Source: CAYMUR01 sp964393615
GTDB taxonomy: Bacteria > Planctomycetota > Planctomycetia > Pirellulales > Pirellulaceae
DNA: 38,946 nucleotides
Direction of reading: 5' to 3'
Assembly: GCA_964393615.1 (NCBI GenBank)
Contig: CAYMUR010000047.1
Location: 1-38,946, forward strand
The first letter of the stretch is position 1, and the number at the start of each line of letters is the position of its first letter. Of this stretch, positions 25,675 through 33,725 are shown piece by piece. Under the pieces are notes generated by a model. The model saw nothing but the letters and a program-made list of their open reading frames with translations. It did not search any database and had not been told where the DNA came from. A program made the translations under genes and the position numbers.

Positions 25675-25911
25675 CTAACTTACATGATTAGACACCACTG
25701 AAAACATCACATGTCTCATTAAGCTCGGCAATAAATTTCTCCAACCGGGTGTCCAAAAGTACACGACCTGAAAATCAAAAGGGGGGCCAGCCCAAAAAAT
25801 GGCAAGTGCCTGGAATACAAAACAATGCGACTTCCGCTAGAATGCCAGGAATACACATCGGCCACCATTTTATAGAGCGATGTTTACGATTTGTAAGAAA
25901 GGAACCTATTC

Positions 25912-27936
25912 ATGCGGTATCCTCACTGGCCTGTCATCCTGGTACTCAGCATGCCACTCTTCTCCGCATCTTCCGCACTACCAGGCAATGAAAATCTTCT
26001 GCCTAACGCTAGTTTTGAATTAGGTTTTGGAGAACACATGCCAACCCACTGGCTCGATTACCAGAACCAGTTTACGTTGAAATTGCTCGTGCATGGTCAA
26101 GTACCTGCGACCCAGCCCACACTTGTCGATGAAAAAGAGGCACCCGATGGTCAACATGCTGTTCGTCTTTCGCTAACACCTGACAGACCCGCCCATCTCC
26201 CGTCACCGCTTCTGGCAATTCGTCCAGCACAAGCCTATACCCTTTCGATTTTCGCACGTAGTTCAGAACCGACTGCCCGTCTTCAACTGACGCTGTGGAC
26301 CCGCAGTATGAATCTTAGCGAACCGCCAGACATATTCAGTCCGCAATACACTCTTTCTCCGCAATGGAAACGGTACGATTTCCATTTCGTGACTGAAGAG
26401 TTCATGCGACAAGCTGTCGTCGATATTGTCGTTACCAGCAACAGGGCAAGCGACGTGATCGTAGATGCGGTACAGTTAGAAGAGGGCGCAATTACCTCAC
26501 CTTTCCACACACGTTCACCTGTCGAAGGTGTTCTCTTCGGACGCCGCGACCACGTTGCCCTCCACTTCATGGACGAACCATTGGTCGTCTATACAACGTT
26601 GTACAACCAGACTGGGCAGGTACTAAACGATTCCCTTGAGATACGGTTCGAAACGCTATTTGGAGGCAAGCACCTTTTTTCCCGGACCATTGCAAGTCCG
26701 ATTGCTACCGGTATTCACGAACACAAAGTGACTGTTGACCCTGCACCACTAGGCCGTTTTCGCGCACGTCTATTTTCCTCCCAGGGAGTCGAAGTCGGTG
26801 TGGATGATTATCCTTTTATTGTCCATCCTGTCATGGATGACGACTTCCAAGGAGTGCTCTTTTCTGACAACGGAAAAGTTGGAACACTACCTGCAGAACG
26901 CAACATTCTGCCATGGTCCAATCAGAGAAACTGGTACGCCGATCCGCCACAAAATCTTGTACTTACCGACAATGATCTGATCTACGTCCCACTTGCCGAC
27001 GGCACCCACCTGGCACGTTCTGACGATGGTGGACGGACCTGGATTATTCTCGAAGTCCCCTTGGGTGACGGGGAATATGTCGATCTAGGCTATGCTGGTG
27101 TTGGATTTTTTCGCAATGGCACCTTTTTACGTGCTTTTTGGAAGATGGAAGCGTCGCAGGTCGAATTTCGTGCATCCCAAGATGAAGGAAAAACATGGAC
27201 CACACTCGGCTATATCGACGGCGTGAATAGCCCACCACAATTTGCCCCCGTGCTGGAACGGCCAGATGGTACACTGGTCTGGGCCATTCACCATGAGGTC
27301 GCTGGTCAACCGGGAACGACTTACGCCTATCATTCCAACGACCGCGGCCACACCTGGTCTCGACCTTTTCCGATCGCTCCCGGTGGCGAACCAACGATTT
27401 CAGAATTGCAGTCCGGTCGGTTAATTGCTCTGGTCCGCCACAATCCACCGATCCCTCATTTGAGTTACGTCGATCGTCTGCCGTTCGAAAATTACACAGC
27501 TTGGCGATTTTCGCAACGAAACCGGAATGCCAAAGATGTCAAATCTTGGACAAAACGTGTACTCCTGGCACGCTCTGATGACGGGGGAAAAAACTGGGAA
27601 ACGATTGGTCCAGGTAGTCTGATGGTGGGCGAAATGCATGGTGGTACAGTCGAATTACCGGATGGTCGGCTGTTATTACACCACACCCATAGGGCTCCAA
27701 CGCACCGTGGCGGTGAATGGGTTCGTATTAGTGACAATGGTGGCAAAAGTTTCGAGGACCGCACCTATTACATGACCGCCACACAACAGTACCCAGGTTA
27801 CGCCACAATGCGAGTTCTTCCCCCCCGGCTTGCTGATGGAAAAAAAGGCATGGTACTCAGCGTGGTCGGTGAACGTGGCCGTCCAGGACGTCCCGCCCGA
27901 CTGCAAGCGATTCGCTGGCGCCCGCTTCCTCGATGA
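25912..27936 (+). CDS. Exported sialidase-superfamily (BNR/Asp-box) protein with carbohydrate-binding-like N-terminal domain
   Basis: A 674-aa protein. ATG 25912 follows AAAGGA about 9 nt upstream and opens a signal peptide (VILVLSMPLFSASSA). Residues about 25-185 look like a CBM4/9-type jelly-roll (NLLPNASFELGFGEHMPTHW start, VDAVQLEEGA end). From about 340 on there is a six-bladed propeller with five Asp-boxes: SDDGGRTW 370-377, SQDEGKTW 422-429, SNDRGHTW 475-482, SDDGGKNW 555-562 and SDNGGKSF 607-614. Sialidases cleave terminal sialic acids, but the superfamily also includes other glycosidases and non-enzymatic propellers. I cannot confirm the family's Arg triad or Tyr/Glu nucleophile pair from motifs alone, so substrate is open. 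It is divergent from the PSD1 operon, with about 825 bp between. Confidence 0.83.
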   Translation: MRYPHWPVILVLSMPLFSASSALPGNENLLPNASFELGFGEHMPTHWLDYQNQFTLKLLVHGQVPATQPTLVDEKEAPDGQHAVRLSLTPDRPAHLPSPLLAIRPAQAYTLSIFARSSEPTARLQLTLWTRSMNLSEPPDIFSPQYTLSPQWKRYDFHFVTEEFMRQAVVDIVVTSNRASDVIVDAVQLEEGAITSPFHTRSPVEGVLFGRRDHVALHFMDEPLVVYTTLYNQTGQVLNDSLEIRFETLFGGKHLFSRTIASPIATGIHEHKVTVDPAPLGRFRARLFSSQGVEVGVDDYPFIVHPVMDDDFQGVLFSDNGKVGTLPAERNILPWSNQRNWYADPPQNLVLTDNDLIYVPLADGTHLARSDDGGRTWIILEVPLGDGEYVDLGYAGVGFFRNGTFLRAFWKMEASQVEFRASQDEGKTWTTLGYIDGVNSPPQFAPVLERPDGTLVWAIHHEVAGQPGTTYAYHSNDRGHTWSRPFPIAPGGEPTISELQSGRLIALVRHNPPIPHLSYVDRLPFENYTAWRFSQRNRNAKDVKSWTKRVLLARSDDGGKNWETIGPGSLMVGEMHGGTVELPDGRLLLHHTHRAPTHRGGEWVRISDNGGKSFEDRTYYMTATQQYPGYATMRVLPPRLADGKKGMVLSVVGERGRPGRPARLQAIRWRPLPR

Positions 27937-28112
27937 GCATCCTGGAAAACAGCGCGTACCCTACGGTCGTGCTAATTTCAGGTGGTTCCTCTGGATGCGT
28001 GTTGCTTGTGACGTCAGGACGACGCGTTGGCCATCACCGATTTGTCAACTGTTCCATGGCTTTATTTCCCCCGTCGACCGTAACATCAAACGGAGGACAG
28101 GAGGAAAAATAC

Positions 28113-28880
28113 TTATAACTCCATCACGCTTGTGACCTGATGCCGGCCTGCTACATGCAAAACAAACCGATCACCATTCACTTGACGATGCGTCTCTAAC
28201 GCGACTGCCGGTGAATTATTCTGTTCCGACAAATGAATCAGACAGACCCACTGGAGCCGCGGATGAGCAGCCGCACGAAGTAGTTCCGCTGCTTCGCTAT
28301 TGGACAAGTGACCACCAGGGCCTCGAATTCGATCTTGCAAATGGCGAGGATAAGGTCCATTCGTCAACATCTGAACGTCGTAATTACTTTCCAACAGAAC
28401 AGCGTCCAACGAATGAACTGTCTCTTCCAATCCCGCAAATACGTGTCCCAAGTCAGTCAAGATACCAAGACGGTACTGACCGTCGTCAACAACAAATGCA
28501 ACCCCGTCCGTTCCGTCATGGGCCGTTGGAATCGTTTCAACGGTTAGATCATTAAATTCGAGCGTGGAACCAGACTCAAAATATGACAAAGTATCGATTG
28601 GCCCCAGATTAAACTTGGTCCTGGAAACCTGGTACGTCATGGATGTGACATGCAATGGCACCCCAAATTTACGCTGGTAGATCCCCGCGTACTTGACATG
28701 GTCCACATGATCGTGGGAAATGATCAGGGCATCGGCACCAGATATTTCTCGACCCCTCAAAGCCAAACGCTGTTGAGCCTGTTTGCCAGTAATCCCTGCG
28801 TCAAACAGTAATTGCACACCACGTGATTCCACATAAAAACAGTTTCCCGAACTTCCAGACTGAAGGGCAATGACGTTCAT
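28113..28880 (-). CDS. MBL-fold metallo-hydrolase, YycJ/WalJ-like
   Basis: A 255-aa metallo-beta-lactamase-fold protein. The start MNVIALQSGSSGNCFYVES is typical of the YycJ (WalJ) family, which often begins with a GSSGN loop; the metal-binding motif HxHxDH is SHDHVDH at 55-61, and later metal ligands are plausible in IPTAHDG (His) and GILTDLGH (Asp). Near the end GGHLSNSEAAELL and VCLIHLSEQNN supply further conserved His residues. In Firmicutes the family is linked to DNA metabolism and cell-wall homeostasis as a 5'-3' exonuclease-like hydrolase; its planctomycete role is not known. Length is normal. It converges on the sialidase-like gene (176 nt between stops) and is divergent from gldA. 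Confidence 0.88.
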   Translation of the reverse strand: MNVIALQSGSSGNCFYVESRGVQLLFDAGITGKQAQQRLALRGREISGADALIISHDHVDHVKYAGIYQRKFGVPLHVTSMTYQVSRTKFNLGPIDTLSYFESGSTLEFNDLTVETIPTAHDGTDGVAFVVDDGQYRLGILTDLGHVFAGLEETVHSLDAVLLESNYDVQMLTNGPYPRHLQDRIRGPGGHLSNSEAAELLRAAAHPRLQWVCLIHLSEQNNSPAVALETHRQVNGDRFVLHVAGRHQVTSVMEL

Positions 28881-29351
28881 CCGCTCATCTTACCCAGTAA
28901 TTCGATCTGCCATAATGCCATGTACGCCGGTACGACCGCTTTCTCTACAAGGCAAGCCTCAAAATATTTTTTTCTGGTCAGCACAGACTGGTTCGAGACA
29001 TTGTGCTAAAAAGACAGTGATCGGATCCAACCTTTTCACCTAGGCAGGATCATCAGTAACTTAGACAACCCGGTTCTTTCTTCACACCTAGGCCTTAAGA
29101 ATTCTGACAATCTCTTCCTTCCTCAGGGTCTTACCTTACGTTGACGCTGTTTCGGTCCCGAAGACTCGTCGAGGTGGCCTTGTCATACATCGTCCAAACC
29201 GTAAACTCCACAGAAGTGTTGCTTTATTTCCTTATAGCCTCAAACCAAACTACAGCTGTTAAGCGGTCGAATCTGCTTTTGGACCTGGTTCTGAGTGGAG
29301 TCGTCCCCTGACCAATCTGAAACGACCCTTGTTGCCACGGGAGAATGAACT
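28881..29351. other. 471-bp divergent spacer
   Basis: Lies between the start codons of the MBL-fold gene and gldA and should contain both promoters. I see no convincing hexamer pair, hairpin or coding frame. Confidence 0.45.
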
Positions 29352-30446
29352 ATGAAGCAAACGGCTATTTTCCCCGGTCGTTATGTACAGTCCGAAGGTG
29401 TATTGCAAACATTAGATGAAGAACTCACCCAATTGGGAAAGAACGTCCTGGTTGTCGCTGGTAGTACCGCCGCAAAATCACTCGTTCCTCCTCTGCTTCC
29501 TCATTGGCAGCAGCATTTTGAAGTCAACGTCGAACGATTTGGGGGTGAATGCAGCGATGAAGAAATCTCCAAACTAGCTGCGATTGCCAGGAACAAAAAT
29601 TGCGATGTCGTCGTCGGAATGGGGGGCGGAAAGGTCATCGACACAGCCAAAGCGGTCGGCTACGAAGCGAAAACTCGCGTGGCAATTGTGCCAACCATCG
29701 CTTCTACGGACGCTCCCACCAGTGCCGTGTCAGTGATCTACACTTCGACAGGGGCTTTCTCTCGCTACCTGTTTCTACCATGCAACCCAGACTTAGTCCT
29801 GGTCGATACACAAGTGATCTCACGGGCTCCTGTTCGGTTCTTGGTTGCCGGTATGGGAGATGCGTTGGCTACCTGGTTCGAAGCGGATTCCTGTCGGCAA
29901 TCGTATAGCAACAATCAATGCGGAGGATTGGGAACGTTGGCCGGATACAGTCTCGCCCGTTTATGCTACGAAACAATTCTCGAAAACGGCGTCTCCGCTA
30001 AAACATCGTGCGAACAACAGGTGGTGACTCCCGCATTGTCTCATGTCATCGAGGCCAATACGCTACTCAGTGGCCTGGGTTTCGAGAGTGGCGGTCTGGC
30101 AGCCGCTCATTCAATTCACAACGGCTTGACAACACTCGAGGGCACCCACGCCTATTACCATGGGGAAAAAGTTGCCATTGGTGTCTTAGCCGGCCTGTTC
30201 CTGGGCGACCGTCCCAGCGAAGTCATTAACGAAGTCTACGATTTCTGTGAATCCGTGGACTTACCGACTACATTGGCCGATGTCGGCATCGGAGACGCCA
30301 GTGATGAAGAGCTCCAACAAGTAGCCCTTGGCGCTTGTGCCGATGGCGAAACGATTCATCACGAACCATTCCCTGTTTCACCGGATAGTGTCTTTGCGGC
30401 TCTCAAAACAGCAGACCAGATTGGCCGTGAACGTCAACTTATCTGA
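29352..30446 (+). CDS. gldA: Glycerol dehydrogenase (iron/zinc-containing alcohol dehydrogenase family)
   Basis: A 364-aa enzyme that oxidises glycerol to dihydroxyacetone with NAD+ in the cytoplasm. ATG 29352 has GGGAG at 29340-29344, 7 nt upstream. The nucleotide-binding region holds VVGMGGGKVIDTAKAVG and VAIVPTIASTDAPTSAVSVIY. The metal ligands expected for GldA are present in the right spacing: Asp170 in AGMGDALATWFEA, His253 in AAHSIHNGL and His270 in YYHGEKVAIG, compared with D173, H256 and H274 in the Bacillus enzyme. Length is normal. It stands alone, with divergent and convergent neighbours. Polyol specificity may be broader than glycerol; the family assignment is firm. Confidence 0.92.
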   Translation: MKQTAIFPGRYVQSEGVLQTLDEELTQLGKNVLVVAGSTAAKSLVPPLLPHWQQHFEVNVERFGGECSDEEISKLAAIARNKNCDVVVGMGGGKVIDTAKAVGYEAKTRVAIVPTIASTDAPTSAVSVIYTSTGAFSRYLFLPCNPDLVLVDTQVISRAPVRFLVAGMGDALATWFEADSCRQSYSNNQCGGLGTLAGYSLARLCYETILENGVSAKTSCEQQVVTPALSHVIEANTLLSGLGFESGGLAAAHSIHNGLTTLEGTHAYYHGEKVAIGVLAGLFLGDRPSEVINEVYDFCESVDLPTTLADVGIGDASDEELQQVALGACADGETIHHEPFPVSPDSVFAALKTADQIGRERQLI

Positions 30447-30471
30447 CCGAGCCGAGCCGCGGACGACAGGC

Positions 30472-30503
30472 AATTCCCAACGACCGTAATTCCCAACGAC
30501 CGT
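30472..30503. repeat. Perfect 16-bp tandem duplication
   Basis: AATTCCCAACGACCGT occurs twice back to back at 30472-30487 and 30488-30503, in the spacer between the convergent gldA and isomerase genes. Only two copies are present; likely replication slippage. Confidence 0.9.
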
Positions 30504-30566
30504 CGTACCAATGGATGGCGTCCCTGTTAACAGCCATATCACTACAGACCAAATTTTTCTATCACA

Positions 30567-31469
30567 TTACCAGCTATCGGCAAGGTAAACCCGCTGCGCT
30601 GCACGAAGGGTATTACCATCCTCTGCAAAACACTCGATCCCTACTGGACGTGTGTAACCAATTTCACGAATTGCCTTCAATACCTCCGTATAATTAATTT
30701 CACCCGTGCCCGGTTCGTTGCGGTCAGGTGAGTCGGCCAACTGAAAATAGCCAATGTAGTCCCGTCCTTTACGGAGATTGTCAATTAAGTTTCCCTCATA
30801 GCGTTGCATATGAAACAGGTCCCAGTTTAATTTCACCCATTCCGAGCCAACGGCCTGACATATTGCAATACCATCGTGACTTCCATACAAACAATGCCCG
30901 GCATGGTTATAGGGATTCATCGGTTCGATAATGATCGTTTTCTCGTGCTGCTCCAAAATGGGTACGACTTTCCGGATTTTCTCAATCGCCGCGACGTGCA
31001 TCTGATCTTTTGACAAGCCGGCGATATCGTCACCAATCACGACGGTAAACAACTCGCAACCAGGAAGCTGTGCGGCGACAGCACAGCTTTCCTCAATGTT
31101 TTTCACAAACCGTTCGACACCCAACGCAGGATGATTCAGTTCTTTGCCAAAGCCCCAAGCTGTAAATTGGCTGCAAGTCATACCGTACTTGTTCAAAAGA
31201 TGCGCGATCGCAGGAATATCTCGGTTTTGATACGGCCAGAACTCAACCGCTGGAAACCCTAGCTCCGCAGCTTGTTCGATCCGCTTTCGCATCGAACCTT
31301 TGAACCACATTTCCAAATTAACAGCAAACGTTGTGTTTGGTGTCTGTCCGGGATTTTTTATATCAGCCAACGTTTCCCGGACCGCCTCTGCACCGGCAGC
31401 TCCAACGGTTGTCGAAACAAGAGCTGCTGAACCAAGCATCGTCCGCCGTGAAATCATTGAATATTGCAC
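30567..31469 (-). CDS. Tat-exported sugar isomerase/epimerase TIM-barrel protein (hydroxypyruvate isomerase-like)
   Basis: A 300-aa protein of the AP-endonuclease-2/xylose-isomerase-like TIM barrel family. The N-terminus has a twin-arginine signal, ISRRTMLGSAALVSTTVGAAGA. The barrel starts at FAVNLEMWF, then AAELGFPAVEFWPY. Metal/catalytic acids expected for hydroxypyruvate isomerases are Glu182 in IIIEPMN, the His/Asp-bearing LNWDLFHMQRYEGN, HVAAIEKIRK and Glu279 in VGIECFAED. Cytoplasmic Hyi converts hydroxypyruvate and tartronate semialdehyde; exported planctomycete relatives have unknown substrates. Start is GTG 31469, preceded by GGGAGAGAGAT; the ATG at 31457 is second choice. Standing alone, it faces gldA and is upstream of nothing in an operon. 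Confidence 0.88.
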   Translation of the reverse strand: MQYSMISRRTMLGSAALVSTTVGAAGAEAVRETLADIKNPGQTPNTTFAVNLEMWFKGSMRKRIEQAAELGFPAVEFWPYQNRDIPAIAHLLNKYGMTCSQFTAWGFGKELNHPALGVERFVKNIEESCAVAAQLPGCELFTVVIGDDIAGLSKDQMHVAAIEKIRKVVPILEQHEKTIIIEPMNPYNHAGHCLYGSHDGIAICQAVGSEWVKLNWDLFHMQRYEGNLIDNLRKGRDYIGYFQLADSPDRNEPGTGEINYTEVLKAIREIGYTRPVGIECFAEDGNTLRAAQRVYLADSW

Positions 31470-31810
31470 ATCTCTCTCCCAGGCGCACCAGTTCGATTCC
31501 CACTTTCACTGTGGACCACATTCCACCTCGTTGCCAACTTTATGGTCTCACCAGCATTTTCACAAGAATTATCTTTCTTGGCAACTCTCTCCTGCAGAGA
31601 ACTTTGTCACTCGCCAACCCAGCTCCATGCATGACAAGTCTGCCACGCCAGGTTTTGAAAAAGGCAACCGGTTTTGATCACGCGACTTTACAATCTAGAG
31701 TACTTTCCCTACCTGGTACTCATGCGATTACTGGGACTACCAGGTTCACCTAGTTTCCCAAACAGTTCGTCAGGTGGTCTTACCAACCTAGAATTTCCCG
31801 GCAGGCATTG
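31470..31810. other. Spacer upstream of the isomerase gene
   Basis: 341 bp between the zinc-ribbon gene stop and the isomerase start, both on the minus strand. An 8-bp inverted pair (GTTGCCAA at 31530-31537, TTGGCAAC at 31578-31585) is spaced 40 nt apart. No supported gene. Confidence 0.45.
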
Positions 31811-31963
31811 CTATTGAGGACCACCTTCGCAACAAGTCTCACAAATCGTATGACAACGGGTGCACTGTAGTTTGGAACGAATCGAAATTAATTCACCACC
31901 ACAAACAGGGCAGGCTGGACAGGCTGCCGGCAAATCACAATGATCGTCATCTTTTTTCTGCAT
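31811..31963 (-). CDS. 50-aa zinc-ribbon-like small protein
   Basis: A 50-codon frame from ATG 31963 to TAG 31811. Ten residues are metal-ligand candidates: Cys9, Cys15, Cys18 and Cys21 in CPACPVCGGEL, Cys34, Cys37 and His38 in LQCTRCHTI, then Cys41, Cys44 and Cys45 (CETCCEGG). The layout CPVCGG-x12-CxxC-x3-C is that of a small zinc ribbon. The acidic start (MQKKDDDH) precedes it. A purine-rich stretch GAGGA about 13 nt before the ATG and GAGAT nearer are possible ribosome binding sites. I have an impression of similar CPVCGGELI-type miniproteins in planctomycetes but can name no family. It may bind nucleic acid or a protein partner; unproven. Neighbours on the minus strand are the glucose dehydrogenase upstream and the isomerase downstream. 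Confidence 0.75.
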   Translation of the reverse strand: MQKKDDDHCDLPAACPACPVCGGELISIRSKLQCTRCHTICETCCEGGPQ

Positions 31964-32240
31964 AGATCTCATTCCTCGGCATATCATGACTCGCTAGTAT
32001 GATTGGCAAATAAATATCGCCCTGACAACACACTACCTCAATTATCAAAATTTAGTGCCTGAAACTAGCGAGCAAAGTGCCTGAGCGCGGAGATCCAGAA
32101 ACCCGAATCCACAACGAGTTCGTTTTTTGTTACCTCGGTTTTCCTTTTTCGCATACATATTCATTCCATCCACAACCTATCTTTTGGTAGCCACGTGTGC
32201 CAAACAACATTGTCTCCTGTCAGACAACGAGCTCAATGAC

Positions 32241-33344
32241 CTATTCTTCCGCCACATTCACGTAAACTTTCAGAGCCGACTTTTCATCGACAAGCAACCG
32301 CATCATTTCGGCATAACCGTCTAGACCCTCGACAGGACTTGTGAGAATTTTTTCAATGACCTGTGGAAACATCACTTCACCCATCGCCAGGTCTTTGATC
32401 CCGGATTCGAAATGTTCGCGGTTCGCATTGACTGATCCCAGCAATAGCTTGTTGCCCAACACCCAATCAATATTGATCCTGTCAGACGGAATTTCAGCGC
32501 TATGATTGCCTCCAGTGATACTGGTCCACACCAACACGCCATTGTGACCAAGTGCCTGCATGGCACTGAAAGCCATTGCACTGGAGCCAGTCGCATCAAT
32601 GATCAAGTCCGCCTTGCCAACCTGACTGACAAGTTCATCCAGGGATGTCTGTGACGTACTGACATAGGTTGCTTCCATGCCTGCGACGATTTCTGCATTG
32701 TGAGTCGGCGGCTCTGATCGGGCCAGCGTGAATACATCCAAACCTCTCAGTTTTAAAATCAGCGTCGTCAACAGACCAATCTGTCCCGCCCCCATCACGT
32801 ATGCCACTTTGGGATCCCAGACTTTCATTCTCCGTTGTACTTCATAGGCTTGTTGCACCGCCTTTGCCGCGCAACTCATCGGCTCCGCCAGCACATGCAG
32901 ATGTTTCAAACCTGAGGGCATGCGCACGATATATTCAGCAGAATCAACAAAGTATTCAGTCAAGAACCCATGTAAAAGATTAATACCGCGTTCGTAATAA
33001 GTCTCTTCACTCGTCATATCATAGGTACCGATCTGGTCATAAATCGACTGACCGGGCCTGCGCACCGTTGCGGTGACGTAATCGCCAGGTTTCAAACCGC
33101 GGACCTGCGACCCCACTTCGACCACTGTTCCAAACGATTCATGCCCCAGCACCAAGTAATCGTATCCTGGCGGCGCATTACCATATAAGGCTTCATTGAT
33201 TTCACGGTCCGTCGCATCCACACCTACCTTCAACACGCGGACCAAAACCCCTTTACCATCAGCCACCTCTTCGATCGAGGGCCGGGGAATTTCTCGCAAA
33301 TGAACACTATTTGGCTGGCCAGGGGTAACAGCAATGGATTTCAT
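32241..33344 (-). CDS. gdh: Glucose 1-dehydrogenase-like, zinc-dependent medium-chain dehydrogenase
   Basis: From ATG 33344 a 367-aa MDR-family protein; the open frame extends to 33458 but the extra residues do not fit the family. The catalytic domain shows LKVGVDATDREI (Asp43), VLGHESFG (His68, Glu69) and VLAEPMSCAAKA (Glu154), the zinc-ligand set of archaeal-type glucose dehydrogenases (D38/H63/E64/E150 in Haloferax). The structural-zinc cysteine lobe of Sulfolobus enzymes is replaced by a cysteine-free RRPGQSIYDQIGTYDM, as in haloarchaeal forms. The cofactor fold is MGAGQIGLLTTL at about 184-195. The reaction would be D-glucose to gluconolactone with NAD(P)+. It follows a DUF4838 gene and a sodium:solute symporter on the same strand, though a 381-bp spacer separates it from the DUF4838 stop. 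Sugar specificity (glucose, galactose, others) is not determinable. Confidence 0.85.
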   Translation of the reverse strand: MKSIAVTPGQPNSVHLREIPRPSIEEVADGKGVLVRVLKVGVDATDREINEALYGNAPPGYDYLVLGHESFGTVVEVGSQVRGLKPGDYVTATVRRPGQSIYDQIGTYDMTSEETYYERGINLLHGFLTEYFVDSAEYIVRMPSGLKHLHVLAEPMSCAAKAVQQAYEVQRRMKVWDPKVAYVMGAGQIGLLTTLILKLRGLDVFTLARSEPPTHNAEIVAGMEATYVSTSQTSLDELVSQVGKADLIIDATGSSAMAFSAMQALGHNGVLVWTSITGGNHSAEIPSDRINIDWVLGNKLLLGSVNANREHFESGIKDLAMGEVMFPQVIEKILTSPVEGLDGYAEMMRLLVDEKSALKVYVNVAEE

Positions 33345-33725
33345 AAGCAGTACAAATTGGTATTCTATGACGTCAAGTAAATATTGGCATCTTAGTCGTC
33401 GTAAACGTGGCAGTATGGCAGCTGCTGTAAAAGCTGACAATATGGTGAACCGCCCCACAGGTCGAGCTTACGCCATTCGGTCACAAACTTGAAGCTAAAT
33501 CGCGTCGCACAAAAACAATTCTTCTTGCGGACCGGGATTTATTGAATCTTTCCATTCACCCAGAGAATTGGACGCTAATCGAGACGCAGATAAATTCTTG
33601 CCATTAGCGGACAGAGCAATCCAAACGCATGACAAAGAGAACCGGCAATCAAGAGGGCTAGTCTTTCTTTTGCTGACACATTGCCACATTTCATCCAGAC
33701 ATTGGCAATATGCCATGCATTGATT
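33345..33725. other. 381-bp spacer upstream of the glucose-dehydrogenase-like gene
   Basis: Between two minus-strand genes; likely holds the promoter of the dehydrogenase. No coding frame with recognisable features. No consensus ribosome binding site is visible before ATG 33344. Confidence 0.45.

Noticed and set aside
32040..32100. Repeated GTGCCTGA words near 32055 and 32082
   Set aside because: Only two short copies with no symmetry; insufficient for a regulatory or CRISPR-type repeat.
33345..33458. 38-residue N-terminal extension of the glucose-dehydrogenase-like protein
   Set aside because: Family members start directly at the catalytic domain strand; ATG 33344 gives that start.
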